From Polaromonas sp. (lineage in GTDB: Bacteria > Pseudomonadota > Gammaproteobacteria > Burkholderiales > Burkholderiaceae_C), in the NCBI RefSeq assembly GCF_016185115.1, contig NZ_JACPOF010000030.1:186001-250000 (forward strand): a stretch of DNA of 64,000 nt, written 5' to 3'. A program made the translations under genes and the position numbers. Below are positions 35,753 to 45,077 of this stretch, one piece after another (the stretch's first letter is position 1; each line of letters starts with the position of its first letter). The notes under the pieces are model-generated. The model worked only from the letters and a program-made list of their open reading frames with translations. It was not told the origin of the DNA and did not search any database.

Positions 35753-37063
35753 TCAGTTCTGGGCCATCAGTTCGTCGAAAGACACCGACTTCTCGGTAAC
35801 CTTCGCTTTGGACAGCACAAAGTCGGTCACGTTGTTCTCAATCACGACGGCCTCGACTTCGGCCATGCGGCGGTTGTCGCTCAGGTACCAGCGCACCACA
35901 TCCTGCGGTTTTTCGTAGCTGGCGGCCAGCTCTTCGATGTGTGCCTTGAGCTGGTCAGGTTTGGCCTGCAGTTCATTGGAGCGAACCAGTTCTGCCACCA
36001 CCAGACCCAGGCGCACGCGCTTTTCAGCCTGCGGGCGGAAGATGTCGTCGGGAATCGGCGCCTTGTCGGCATCCTTGACGCCGCGCTGCTTCAGGTCGGC
36101 ACGGGCGGCTTCGATCATGCGGTCGAGTTCAGCCTGGATGCTGGACTTCGGCAGGTCGAGCTCGGCCTTGGCGACCAGCGCATCCATGACGGCATTCTTG
36201 TTGCGGGCCAGCACGCGGAACTTGACTTCACGCTCAAGGTTCTTCTTGATGTCGCTGCGCAGGCCTTCGACGGTCGCGTCGGCGATGCCCAGGGACTTGG
36301 CGAGTGCTTCGTTGACTTCAGGCAGGTGCGCTGCTTCGAGCTTCTTGACGGTCACGAGGAAATCAGCCTGCTTGCCGGCCACTTCCTTGCCGTGGTAATC
36401 AGCGGGGAAGCTCAGCGGGAAAGTCTTGCTTTCGCCGTTCTTCATGCCGCGCACGGCTTCTTCAAACTCTTTGAGCATCTGGCCATCGCCGATGATGAAC
36501 TGGAAGTCTTCAGCCTTGCCGCCGGCGAAAGGTTCACCGTCGATCTTGCCTTCGAAGTCGATGGTGGCGCGGTCACCGTCCTGGGCCGGTGCATCGGCGG
36601 CACGCTGTGCAAAAGTGCGGCGCTGCTTGCGCAGGATGTCCAGGGTCTTGTCGATGGCGGCATCGCTCACATCGGCAGTCACTTTCTCGACTTCAGCGGT
36701 AGCCAAATCGCCGATCTTGACTTCAGGATAAACCTCGAACACGGCGTCGAACTGCAGGTCGCCTTCAGGCGCGCCTTCTTTTTCGCTGATGCGGGGCTGG
36801 CCGGCAACGCGAAGCTTGGCTTCATTGGCGGCCGTGGCAAAGGCCTCGCCAACCTTGTCATTCATGACTTCGTAGTGGACCGAATAGCCATAACGCTGGG
36901 CCACAACATTCATGGGCACCTTGCCCGGGCGGAAGCCGTCCATCTTGACGGTGCGGGCCAGCTTCTTCAGGCGGGTGTCAACTTCAGACTGGATGGTGCC
37001 CACAGGCAGCGTCAGGGTGATCTTGCGTTCCAGCTTTTCGAGGGTTTCAACATTCACGGCCAT
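35753..37063 (-). CDS. tig: trigger factor, ribosome-associated chaperone
   Basis: This 436-residue chaperone binds nascent chains at the ribosome exit tunnel. The N-terminal ribosome-binding domain contains the GFRPGKVPMNVV signature. The FKBP-type prolyl isomerase domain is in the middle (GDRATIDFEGKIDGEPFAGGKAEDF, PLSFPADYHGKEVAGKQADF), and the long helical C-terminal arms follow. It begins the tig-clpP-clpX-lon cluster, just downstream of tRNA-Leu(UAG), the usual arrangement in proteobacteria. Confidence 0.97.
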   Translation of the reverse strand: MAVNVETLEKLERKITLTLPVGTIQSEVDTRLKKLARTVKMDGFRPGKVPMNVVAQRYGYSVHYEVMNDKVGEAFATAANEAKLRVAGQPRISEKEGAPEGDLQFDAVFEVYPEVKIGDLATAEVEKVTADVSDAAIDKTLDILRKQRRTFAQRAADAPAQDGDRATIDFEGKIDGEPFAGGKAEDFQFIIGDGQMLKEFEEAVRGMKNGESKTFPLSFPADYHGKEVAGKQADFLVTVKKLEAAHLPEVNEALAKSLGIADATVEGLRSDIKKNLEREVKFRVLARNKNAVMDALVAKAELDLPKSSIQAELDRMIEAARADLKQRGVKDADKAPIPDDIFRPQAEKRVRLGLVVAELVRSNELQAKPDQLKAHIEELAASYEKPQDVVRWYLSDNRRMAEVEAVVIENNVTDFVLSKAKVTEKSVSFDELMAQN

Positions 37064-37153
37064 GGTGGGCTCCTAAAAATCTAATAGTCAATCTAGTCAA
37101 ACAGAGGCTGCCGAAGATCGGGTTGACATCAACAAGCCTGCAATTTTCAAGGG

Positions 37154-37240
37154 TGGTGCGCGGGGGGGGACTCGAACCCCCACATCCTTGCGGACGTCAG
37201 GACCTAAACCTGGTGCGTCTACCAATTTCGCCACCCGCGC
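37154..37240 (-). tRNA. tRNA-Leu(UAG)
   Basis: The reverse complement is an 87-nt class II cloverleaf: acceptor GCGCGGG/CCCGCGC, anticodon loop TTTAGGT giving UAG, a long variable arm, T-loop GGTTCGAGTCC and an encoded CCA. It lies upstream of tig; I see no gene in the rest of the gap 37241-37382. Confidence 0.94.
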
Positions 37241-37382
37241 GCCGGAAAACAAAAAACGGGAATGCGGCCTGCCGGAGATTTCTCTCAAAGGCCTGGCCGA
37301 ACTCCCGCCTGAAATCGGTCAACCGCGTATTTTAGCCTGTAAAGACCGCCCACCCGACGGCTTCTTCCCGCAGGCCCTGGCT

Positions 37383-40300
37383 TCAGGCTGCGGCAGGTGT
37401 TTCACGTTTCACCCGAAACCACGCAGCGTACATCGCCGGCAAAGCCAGCAGGGTCAGGGCTGTCGCCACAATCAGCCCGCCCATGATGGCCACGGCCATG
37501 GGGCCCCAGAACACGCTGCGCGACAACGGGATCATGGCCAGCACGGCAGCGGCGGCGGTCAGTACGATGGGCCGCAAGCGGCGCACGGCGGACTCGACGA
37601 TGGCATCCCAGGCCGGAACCCCACGAGCACGATCCTGCTCGATCTGATCAATCAGGATGACGGAGTTGCGCTGGATCATGCCCATCAGGGCAATCACGCC
37701 CAGCAAAGCCACAAACCCGAAAGGCCTGCCCAGCACCAGCAATGCGCCGGCCACACCGGCAATGCCCAGCGGGCCTGTCAGGAACACCAGCATCGCACGG
37801 CTGAAACTGTGCAACTGCAGCATGAGCAGCGTGAAGGTGATAAACAGCATGATGGGCACCCCCGCCACAATGGACGCCGAGCCCTTGCTGCTTTCTTCCA
37901 CCGCACCAGCCACCTGGATGCGGTAGCCGTGAAGGCCGGCGTTATGCCACTTTTTCTCCAGCGCATCGAGTTTGGGCTGGAGTTCACCGGTCACCGTGGC
38001 GCCCTGCACGCCTTCAACGATATCGCTTTGTACCGTGATCGCATAGTCACGGTTCTCACGCCACATCACGCCTGGCTCCCAGGTGAAGACAGGTTTGGCA
38101 ATTTGCGTCAGCGGTATCGACCTGCCCGAGGCCGTTGGCAGGTAAGCGTTGCCGATGTCGGTGATGGCATTGCGCTCGTCCTGCGGCTGGCGCAACACGA
38201 TGTCTATGAGCTTGTCGCCCTCACGGTACTGCCCGACTGTCGTACCCGACAAAATCGTGCGCGATGCCTGCGCAATCGACTGGCTGGTCACGCCCAAAGC
38301 GCGTGCCTTGGACTGGTCCACTTCCAGCCGCAGCACCTTGACCGATTCATTCCAGTTGTCGTTCACGCCACGCGTGTTGGTGTTCTCGCGCATCACCGCC
38401 TTGACTTCATCGGCCCGCTCACGCAGTACCACCGGGTCTATGCCCACCACACGGAACTGCACCGGGTAGGGTACAGGTGGGCCATTGGGCAGCAGCTTGA
38501 TGCGCGCCCGGACTTCAGGGAATTCTGTTGCCATCAGCGCTGGCAGCTTGATGCGCAGCGATTCGCGCAGCTTCAAATCCTTTGGCAGCACGATCATCTG
38601 CGAGACATTGGTCTGCGGAAAAACCTGGTCCAGCGGCAAATAAAAGCGCGGCACACCGGAACCTACCCAGGTGCTGACCGAAGTAACGCCATCTTCCTTC
38701 ATCAGCCGTGCTTCCACACGTTTGGCCACGGCCTCGTTCGCTGCAAAAGAGGTGCCCTCAGGGAACCAGATGTCGAGCATGATCTCGGGCCGGCTTGAAT
38801 CCGGGAAGAACTGTTGTTGCACCTTGCCCATGCCGACAATGCCCAGCGCGAACATCAACACCGTCGCGCCAATGGTGATCCAGCGGTATTGCACACACCA
38901 GTTCACTGCCTTGCGGAAGGTGTTGTAGAAGGGTGAGTCGAACATTTCATGCTCGTCTTCGTGTCCCGGCGTGTGGCCGTCATGCGCTTTTTCGACGACA
39001 TGGTCGGGCTTTTTCAGCAGCAATGTGCCCAGGTAAGGCACAAAATACACCGACACGATCCAGCTCAGCACCAGCGCGATCACCGTCACCGCAAAAATGG
39101 CGTAGGTGTATTCGCCGGTCACCGACTTCGCCAGGCCAATCGGCAAAAAGCCGGCAGCGGTGATCAGCGTTCCGGTCAGCATGGGCATGGCGGTGATTTC
39201 ATAGGCGAAAGTCGCGGCGCGCACCTTGTCGTAGCCCTCTTCCATCTTGCGCACCATCATCTCGACCGCAATGATGGCGTCATCGACCAGCAGGCCCAGC
39301 GCAATGATGAGCGAACCCAGCGATATCTTGTGCAGGCCGATGCCGAAATACATCATCGCCAGGAAGGTCACACTCAGCACCAGCGGAATGGTGATGCCGA
39401 CCACCAGACCGGGGCGAATGTCGATGTAATAACGCTTCCACCAGGGCAACGGGCCATTCGCGCCTTCTGGCCGTTTGTGGAAACCCAGGCTGATGAAACT
39501 GACGGCCAGCACAATCACCACGGCCTCAATGAGCACGCGCACAAACTCGTTGACCGATGAAGACACCGCCGTCGGCTGGTCCTGAATCTGCACCAGTGTC
39601 ATCCCCGCGGGCAGCGTTTTGCTGATGGTGGCCGATAGCGCCTTCAGCGATTTGCCCAGTGCAATGATGTCGCCGCCCTTGGCCATGGACACACCCAGCG
39701 CAATGACTTCCCTGCCCTGGTGGTGCACCTTGATGCCGGGCGGATCGACGTAGCCGCGCTTGATCTCGGCGATGTCACCGAGCTGCAACTGGCTACCCGA
39801 TGTGCCGCGTATCGGCATGGCGCGCAATTGTTCAACCGCCGTGAACTGCCCGGCCACCCGTACCTGCACGACATCCAGCGGCGTCTGCACCGCACCAGCT
39901 GACTCGACCGCGTTCTGCTGGCCGAGTTGCGCCAGCACCTGATTGAAGTCCAGGCCCAGCTGCGCCAGGCGTTTCTGAGAAATCTCTATGAACAGCTTTT
40001 CATCCTGCGCACCGAAAAGCTCAACCTTGGCCACGTCCGGCACACGCAGCAATTGCTGCCGTACGTCGTCGGCAAACACCCTGGTTTCCGCGTAGCTGAA
40101 ACCGTCGGATTCCAGCGCGTAAATCACGCCATACACATCGCCGAATTCATCATTGAAGAACGGGCCCTGAATACCGCCAGGCAGGGTGCCACGCATGTCG
40201 CCGATCTTCTTGCGCACGCTGTACCAGACGTTGGGCACATCTGCAGCTTTTGACGAGTCCTTGATCTGGAAAATGATCTGTGACTCGCCGGGCTTGGAGT

Positions 40301-40592
40301 AGCTGCGGATCTTGTCCGCGTAAGGCACCTCCTGCAGGGTGCGTTCGAGCTTGTCTGTGACCTGTTCTGCCACCTGCTGCGCTGTGGCGCCCGGCCAGTA
40401 GGTGCGGACCACCATGGCGCGGAAGGTGAACGGCGGGTCTTCGTCCTGGCCAAGCTGGAAGTAGGACGCAAAACCCAGCAGCATCAGCACCACCATGAGG
40501 TAGCGCGTCAGGGCGGGATGATCAAGCGCCCACCGGGAAAGGTTAAAACCTTTTGAAGGCTCTGAAGAACCTGAAGGAGGAGTCTGTGACAT
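37383..40592 (-). CDS. RND efflux permease (second system, TriC/MexK-like)
   Basis: This 1069-residue RND permease differs from the one at 24498. It has a hydrophilic N-terminal extension (MSQTPPSGSSEPSKGFNLSR) and reads WALDHPALTRYLMVVLMLLG into TM1. The porter motif GQDEDPPFTFRAMVV and the TM4 relay IIALGLLVDDAIIAVEMMVRKM support an inner-membrane proton antiporter. FVALLGVIALMGMIQRNSVIL marks the C-terminal membrane half. It is encoded 9 bp after its adaptor; no outer-membrane factor gene adjoins, so it may share one. Substrates are unknown. Confidence 0.92.
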   Translation of the reverse strand: MSQTPPSGSSEPSKGFNLSRWALDHPALTRYLMVVLMLLGFASYFQLGQDEDPPFTFRAMVVRTYWPGATAQQVAEQVTDKLERTLQEVPYADKIRSYSKPGESQIIFQIKDSSKAADVPNVWYSVRKKIGDMRGTLPGGIQGPFFNDEFGDVYGVIYALESDGFSYAETRVFADDVRQQLLRVPDVAKVELFGAQDEKLFIEISQKRLAQLGLDFNQVLAQLGQQNAVESAGAVQTPLDVVQVRVAGQFTAVEQLRAMPIRGTSGSQLQLGDIAEIKRGYVDPPGIKVHHQGREVIALGVSMAKGGDIIALGKSLKALSATISKTLPAGMTLVQIQDQPTAVSSSVNEFVRVLIEAVVIVLAVSFISLGFHKRPEGANGPLPWWKRYYIDIRPGLVVGITIPLVLSVTFLAMMYFGIGLHKISLGSLIIALGLLVDDAIIAVEMMVRKMEEGYDKVRAATFAYEITAMPMLTGTLITAAGFLPIGLAKSVTGEYTYAIFAVTVIALVLSWIVSVYFVPYLGTLLLKKPDHVVEKAHDGHTPGHEDEHEMFDSPFYNTFRKAVNWCVQYRWITIGATVLMFALGIVGMGKVQQQFFPDSSRPEIMLDIWFPEGTSFAANEAVAKRVEARLMKEDGVTSVSTWVGSGVPRFYLPLDQVFPQTNVSQMIVLPKDLKLRESLRIKLPALMATEFPEVRARIKLLPNGPPVPYPVQFRVVGIDPVVLRERADEVKAVMRENTNTRGVNDNWNESVKVLRLEVDQSKARALGVTSQSIAQASRTILSGTTVGQYREGDKLIDIVLRQPQDERNAITDIGNAYLPTASGRSIPLTQIAKPVFTWEPGVMWRENRDYAITVQSDIVEGVQGATVTGELQPKLDALEKKWHNAGLHGYRIQVAGAVEESSKGSASIVAGVPIMLFITFTLLMLQLHSFSRAMLVFLTGPLGIAGVAGALLVLGRPFGFVALLGVIALMGMIQRNSVILIDQIEQDRARGVPAWDAIVESAVRRLRPIVLTAAAAVLAMIPLSRSVFWGPMAVAIMGGLIVATALTLLALPAMYAAWFRVKRETPAAA

Positions 40593-40601
40593 GCCAGCCC
40601 C

Positions 40602-41810
40602 TTACTTCGAAGCGGGAGCCTGAGCCGGCGCGGCAAGCCTGACAGCGGCGGCATCGCTGGCTGCGGGGTTCACAGCCGTCTGGGGAGTCGCAGCTGGCGC
40701 AGCAGCTTTCTCCTGGTAGAGGGTGACCTTCTGGCCCGGCGACAGCACATGCACGCCGGCACTCACCACCAGTGCGCCGGGTTGCAGGCCTGCGGCGATC
40801 ACAACATCATTGCCATCAGCCGTGGCGATCTGCACAGTCTGCGACTTGACTGTCATCGTGGCCTTGTCAACTACCCACACTGCGCTGGCCTTGCCGTCCT
40901 GCCGCAACGCGCTGGTCGGCAGCTTGATGACCTGCAGGCCTTCCGGCGTTCCGGCCAGACCTTGCGGGATCACATAAACGGTCGCACCCAAAGGCGGCGT
41001 GGTGTCTTTCGACTCAAGCGACACCTTGACCGGGTAGGTGCGTGTCAAAGGGTCTGCGCTGGCGCCGACTTCCCTGACCTTCGCTGCAAGCTGGGCGTCC
41101 TGCGTCCATCCGCGCACCTTCACCGGCTGGCCGGGCTTGAAAGACACCACCTTGTCTTCAGGCACAGAAAAGACCACGTCGCGCGGGCCATCTGCGGCAA
41201 TGCGCACCACGGGCGTGCCGGCCGTCACCACCTGGCCAACCTCGGCTTCAACGGCTGTGACCACGCCGGCCACATCAGCCACCAGTGATGCATAACTCGC
41301 CTGGTTGCCCTGCACCGCCAGTTGCGACTGGGCCTGCTCGTACTGCGCCTGAGCGGCCTTGAGTGCGGTTTCGCGGCGCTCCAGTTCGGCGCCGCTGATG
41401 AAGTTCTGCTCTTTCAACTCTTTATAGCGTTTGAAATCTGCGGCGGCCAGGTCACGGTTGGTGGCGGCGGCCTGCAGTTGCGCACGAGCAGCATCGGCAG
41501 CCAGTTTGTAATCCTGCGGGTCAAGCTGCGCCAGCACCTGGCCGGCCTTCACGCGCTGGCCCAACTCGGCCTGGCGCTTGATGATCTTGCCCCCCACGCG
41601 AAAGCCCAGCCTGGATTCGACCTGCGCCCGGACTTCACCTGCATACTCGTGGGTGGACGAGAAGGTATTGACCCCTACCGTCAGCACCTTGACAGCACGA
41701 ATCGGCTCTTCGGGTGGCGCGGCTGGAGAACAGGCTGCCAGCAGGAATGCCGCGCCAGCAAGAAGACCAATAAGGGGAGCGCTCCCAGGCGCAGGTATTG
41801 TTTTTTTCAT
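40602..41810 (-). CDS. RND periplasmic adaptor lipoprotein (second system)
   Basis: This 402-residue membrane-fusion lipoprotein has its lipobox at FLLAACS (Cys about 27). It shows YAGEVRAQVESRLGFRVGGKIIKR, a helical hairpin of Ala/Gln-rich repeats, then SLVADVAGVVTAVEAEVGQVVTAGTPVVRIA. The sequence type matches the adaptors of TriC/MexK-like pumps rather than AcrA. It is first in a two-gene operon with the permease at 37383. A TetR-type quasi-palindrome lies just upstream, at 41835-41854. Confidence 0.92.
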   Translation of the reverse strand: MKKTIPAPGSAPLIGLLAGAAFLLAACSPAAPPEEPIRAVKVLTVGVNTFSSTHEYAGEVRAQVESRLGFRVGGKIIKRQAELGQRVKAGQVLAQLDPQDYKLAADAARAQLQAAATNRDLAAADFKRYKELKEQNFISGAELERRETALKAAQAQYEQAQSQLAVQGNQASYASLVADVAGVVTAVEAEVGQVVTAGTPVVRIAADGPRDVVFSVPEDKVVSFKPGQPVKVRGWTQDAQLAAKVREVGASADPLTRTYPVKVSLESKDTTPPLGATVYVIPQGLAGTPEGLQVIKLPTSALRQDGKASAVWVVDKATMTVKSQTVQIATADGNDVVIAAGLQPGALVVSAGVHVLSPGQKVTLYQEKAAAPAATPQTAVNPAASDAAAVRLAAPAQAPASK

Positions 41811-41834
41811 GATTCAGGTAAGGTGAATGGCTAC

Positions 41835-41854
41835 TACTGACTGACTGGTTAGTA
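41835..41854. promoter_or_regulatory. TetR-type operator candidate upstream of the second RND operon
   Basis: TACTGACTGACTGGTTAGTA is a quasi-palindrome (outer TACT/AGTA and AC/GT match) in the gap between the adaptor gene and hpnC. Such sequences are typical TetR sites, but no TetR gene is encoded next to it. Confidence 0.45.
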
Positions 41855-41897
41855 ATCTATGAGAAAGCTGCGGGCTTGTCAAGCGACAATCTCAGGC

Positions 41898-42779
41898 ATG
41901 AATCAAGGCAGTCATTCCGGCAATCCAGAGCGCCCTGTGCACGGCGCGGCCGGGCTTGCGCAGGGAGTCAGCCACTATGAAAACTTCCCGGTAGCGTCTT
42001 TTCTTTGCCCACCCAGACTGCGCCCTGCGATTGCGGCCATTTACTGGTTCGCGCGCACGGCAGACGACATTGCAGACGAAGGCGATGCCGACGCCCACAC
42101 CCGGCTGGCCGATCTTGCCGCCTATCACGACGACCTGCTGGCCTGCGCCGCAAGCCGGCCCGTATCCATGCGCTGGGCCGCGGTTTTTGTCCCCCTGAAG
42201 ACCGTCATCGCACAGTTCAACCTGCCGGTACACCTGCTTGCCGACCTTCTCAGCGCCTTCGAACAGGACGTGGTCAAGAAGCGTTATTCCAGCCAGTGGG
42301 ACGTGCTCGACTACTGTCGCCGCTCTGCCAACCCCGTGGGGCGCCTGCTGCTGCATCTTTACGGTGTGAAAGACGAAGCATCACTCAAACGCAGCGACTG
42401 TATCTGCACCTCACTGCAACTCATCAATTTCTGGCAAGACCTCAACGTGGATATCCCGAACGGACGCATCTACCTGCCCGCAGACAGCTGGGCCGCACAT
42501 GGCGTTGACGAAGCGATGCTGCTTTCGCGCGAGATCAACCCGGCCACGACGGCGCTGGTGAAAGCCAATGTCTTATGGGCGAAATCGCTGATGCGTGAGG
42601 GCGCACCGCTGGTCAAGGCCGTGCCTGGCCGCGCGGGCTGGGAATTGCGGCTCGTCGTTCAGGGCGGATTGCGCATTGCCGAAAAAATTGAGCGCCTTGA
42701 CTTCGCAACGCTGCAGACGCGACCCAAACTCAATAAGTGGGACGCAGCAGTTATGGGCTGGCGCGCCCTATGGATGTGA
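41898..42779 (+). CDS. hpnC: presqualene/squalene synthase family protein HpnC
   Basis: This protein of about 293 residues is a trans-isoprenyl diphosphate synthase. With HpnD and HpnE it makes squalene from farnesyl diphosphate; HpnC converts presqualene diphosphate to hydroxysqualene. It contains the Asp-rich segment YWFARTADDIADEGDAD, the central YCRRSANPVGRLLLHLYG and the second motif LINFWQDLNVDIPNGRIYLP. The ATG at 41898 is the likely start, although its ribosome binding site is poor; an in-frame ATG at 41859 overlaps the operator region. hpnD follows after a repeat-filled 143-bp gap. Confidence 0.9.
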   Translation: MNQGSHSGNPERPVHGAAGLAQGVSHYENFPVASFLCPPRLRPAIAAIYWFARTADDIADEGDADAHTRLADLAAYHDDLLACAASRPVSMRWAAVFVPLKTVIAQFNLPVHLLADLLSAFEQDVVKKRYSSQWDVLDYCRRSANPVGRLLLHLYGVKDEASLKRSDCICTSLQLINFWQDLNVDIPNGRIYLPADSWAAHGVDEAMLLSREINPATTALVKANVLWAKSLMREGAPLVKAVPGRAGWELRLVVQGGLRIAEKIERLDFATLQTRPKLNKWDAAVMGWRALWM

Positions 42780-42785
42780 ACTCAG

Positions 42786-42902
42786 AAAGCGAAGCGATGT
42801 CTTCGCAAGCAGGGGCCGCAGAACTGGCTTTGCCAGGCTGCAGGCGCAGCGGCCCCCTCGGGGGGGCAGAGAGTTACGCGAAGCGAACAAACGTGGGGGC
42901 CA
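42786..42902 (+). repeat. GC-rich dispersed repeat, copy B
   Basis: This copy shows GCAAGCAGGGGCCGCAG, GGCTTTGCCAGGCTGCAGG, the GGCCCCCTCGGGGGGGC hairpin, TTACGCGAAGCGAAC and the terminal CGTGGGGGCC. It fills most of the hpnC-hpnD gap, with its G-run end about 20 bp from the hpnD start. The open frame through it upstream of hpnD is not real coding sequence. Confidence 0.65.
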
Positions 42903-42922
42903 CACATGCAACAATTGAAGCG

Positions 42923-43765
42923 ATGACGCCAGAACAATACGTACAGGAAAAAGCCGCCGCTTCAGGCAGCAGTTTTTATTACGCATTCCTGTTCCTTCCC
43001 AAAGAACGCCGCGCCGCCATCACCGCCTTTTATGCTTTCTGCCGCGAGATCGACGATGTGGTCGATGAAGTGGTGGACCCTGGCGTGGCCCGCACCAAGC
43101 TGGCCTGGTGGCAGACAGAAGTCGCCAAATCATTTGCCGGCCAGCCGACGCACCCGGTGATGAAGGCGTTGATGCCACTCACGGCCGCCTACAGGATCGA
43201 AGAGCGGCACCTGCAGGCTGTGATTGAAGGCTGCCAGATGGACCTGGAGCAAAACCGCTACCTCGACTTCATTGCCCTGCAGCGCTACTGCCACCTGGTG
43301 GCCGGCATCGTGGGTGAAGTCGCGGCCCGCATCTTCGGCCAGACGCAGGAAGAAACAACGACCTACGCCCACAAGATGGGCCTGGCCTTCCAGCTGACCA
43401 ACATCATTCGCGACGTGGGTGAAGACGCGATGCGCGGCCGCATTTACCTGCCTGTCAACGAGCTGCAGCAGTTTGACGTGAAGGCGCATGAAATCCTCAA
43501 GCGCCAGTATTCAGACCGCTTCACGGCGCTGATGAAGTTCCAGACCGACCGCGCGCTGGCGCTTTACGACGAAGCGATTGCGATGCTGCCCGACGCAGAC
43601 CGCCGCTCGCAAAAACCCGGCCTGATGATGGCCAGCATTTACCGCACCCTGCTGCGAGAGATTGCTCTTGATAACTACCAGGTGCTGCACCAGCGCGTCA
43701 GCCTGACGCCTTTGCGCAAGTTCTGGCTGGCGTGGAAGACCCAGGCATTCGGAAAAATCCAGTGA
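42923..43765 (+). CDS. hpnD: presqualene diphosphate synthase HpnD
   Basis: This 280-residue enzyme condenses two farnesyl diphosphates to presqualene diphosphate. It begins MTPEQYVQEKAAASGSSFYY, and both metal-binding motifs are clear: FCREIDDVVDEVVD and NIIRDVGEDAMRGRIYLP. I start it at 42923 because upstream in-frame sequence lies inside repeat B. The order hpnC-hpnD-hpnE on one strand is the known squalene operon of hopanoid producers. hpnE follows after 22 bp. Confidence 0.92.
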   Translation: MTPEQYVQEKAAASGSSFYYAFLFLPKERRAAITAFYAFCREIDDVVDEVVDPGVARTKLAWWQTEVAKSFAGQPTHPVMKALMPLTAAYRIEERHLQAVIEGCQMDLEQNRYLDFIALQRYCHLVAGIVGEVAARIFGQTQEETTTYAHKMGLAFQLTNIIRDVGEDAMRGRIYLPVNELQQFDVKAHEILKRQYSDRFTALMKFQTDRALALYDEAIAMLPDADRRSQKPGLMMASIYRTLLREIALDNYQVLHQRVSLTPLRKFWLAWKTQAFGKIQ

Positions 43766-43787
43766 TGCCCCGCCGTTTTTTGGCCGC

Positions 43788-45071
43788 ATGAAAGTCGCAG
43801 TCATAGGCGCCGGCTGGGCGGGCTGCGCCGCAGCGGTTGAAGCCACATGGCTTGGCCATCAGGTCACCCTGTTTGAAGCCGCACGCACCGTCGGTGGCCG
43901 TGCGCGCAAGGTCGAGCTTGAATATCAGGGCCAAGCGCTGGCACTCGACAACGGCCAGCACATCCTGATCGGTGCCTACACGGACACCCTGCAACTCATG
44001 AAGGATGTTGGTGTCGATTCCGGCGCCGGGCTGCTGCGCATGCCGCTCACGCTGCAGTTTCCTGATGGCGATGGACTGAAACTGCCAAACCGGCCCGCCC
44101 CGCTGGATGCGGTATGGGGAATCCTCACCGCGCGCGGCTGGTCATGGGGCGAAAAATTCGCGCTGATCAGGGTCGCCACCGGCTGGCGGCTAAAGAACTT
44201 CGAATGTGCGCCTGCGTTGTCGGTCGCCGACATCTGCAAGGGACTGCCGCCACGCATCATGGCGACTTTTATCGAGCCGCTCTGTGTGTCTGCGCTCAAC
44301 ACGCCGCCCGAGCGCTCCAGCGGCCAGGTCTTCCTGCGCGTGCTGCACGACTCGCTGTTTTCAGTGAGCGGCGGCTCCAACCTGCTGCTGCCGCGCCTGG
44401 ACCTAGGCGCGCTGCTGCCCGATGCCGCGTGTCACTGTTTGAAGGCGAACGGTGGACTTGTCAATATCGGCGCGCGCGTGCAGGCCCTCAAGAGAACAAA
44501 CGCAGGCTGGCAACTGCAGCTTGATGCTGCGGACGCAGACACCGCCCAGGTGTTTGACAAGGTGGTCCTCGCCTGCCAGCCACAGGAAGCCGCGCGGCTG
44601 GTGGAGACGACTGCCCTGCCCTGCGACGGCTGGATCGCGAGCGCCCGCGCACTTGAGCATGAAGCGATTGCCACCGTCTATGCCATGGCCCCAGGCGCGC
44701 GTTTGGCCTTGCCCATGCTGGCTCTGCGCTCTGGCGAAGAGTTTCCAGCCCAGTTCGTTTTTGACCGCGGCCAGCTGGGCGGCCCGGCCGGGCTGCTGGC
44801 TTTTGTCATCAGCGCCAGCCACGGCAGCGCTGCAACGCTGGGTGAGCAGGTACAGAAGCAGGCAGCGGCGCAACTGGGCATTGCCGGCCTCCTGGTGTTG
44901 CAGACGATTGTCGAAAAACGCGCCACCTTCGCCTGCACACCCGGCCTGCACCGCCCGGCCATGCATGTTGCGCAGCACCTGCTGGCGTGTGGCGACTATG
45001 TGGATGGCCCCTACCCGGCCACGCTGGAAGGTGCGGTGCGCTCGGGGTTGGTGGCTGCACGTGGGTTGTGA
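43788..45071 (+). CDS. hpnE: hydroxysqualene dehydroxylase HpnE
   Basis: This 427-residue FAD-dependent amine-oxidase-fold enzyme reduces hydroxysqualene to squalene. The dinucleotide motif AVIGAGWAGCAAAVEATWLGH is at the very N-terminus, followed by LFEAARTVGGRARKV (the GG-doublet motif) and LDNGQHILIGAYTDTL. The C-terminus has CGDYVDGPYPATLEGAVRSG, the usual FAD-contact region. A composite repeat begins seven bases after its stop. Squalene-hopene cyclase (hpnF) is not in the window. Confidence 0.92.
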   Translation: MKVAVIGAGWAGCAAAVEATWLGHQVTLFEAARTVGGRARKVELEYQGQALALDNGQHILIGAYTDTLQLMKDVGVDSGAGLLRMPLTLQFPDGDGLKLPNRPAPLDAVWGILTARGWSWGEKFALIRVATGWRLKNFECAPALSVADICKGLPPRIMATFIEPLCVSALNTPPERSSGQVFLRVLHDSLFSVSGGSNLLLPRLDLGALLPDAACHCLKANGGLVNIGARVQALKRTNAGWQLQLDAADADTAQVFDKVVLACQPQEAARLVETTALPCDGWIASARALEHEAIATVYAMAPGARLALPMLALRSGEEFPAQFVFDRGQLGGPAGLLAFVISASHGSAATLGEQVQKQAAAQLGIAGLLVLQTIVEKRATFACTPGLHRPAMHVAQHLLACGDYVDGPYPATLEGAVRSGLVAARGL

Positions 45072-45077
45072 CGCTTC

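Noticed and set aside
42737..42922. A longer HpnD with about 62 extra N-terminal residues
   Set aside because: The extra part overlaps the hpnC 3' end and runs through GC-rich repeat B; the family N-terminus begins at the ATG at 42923.
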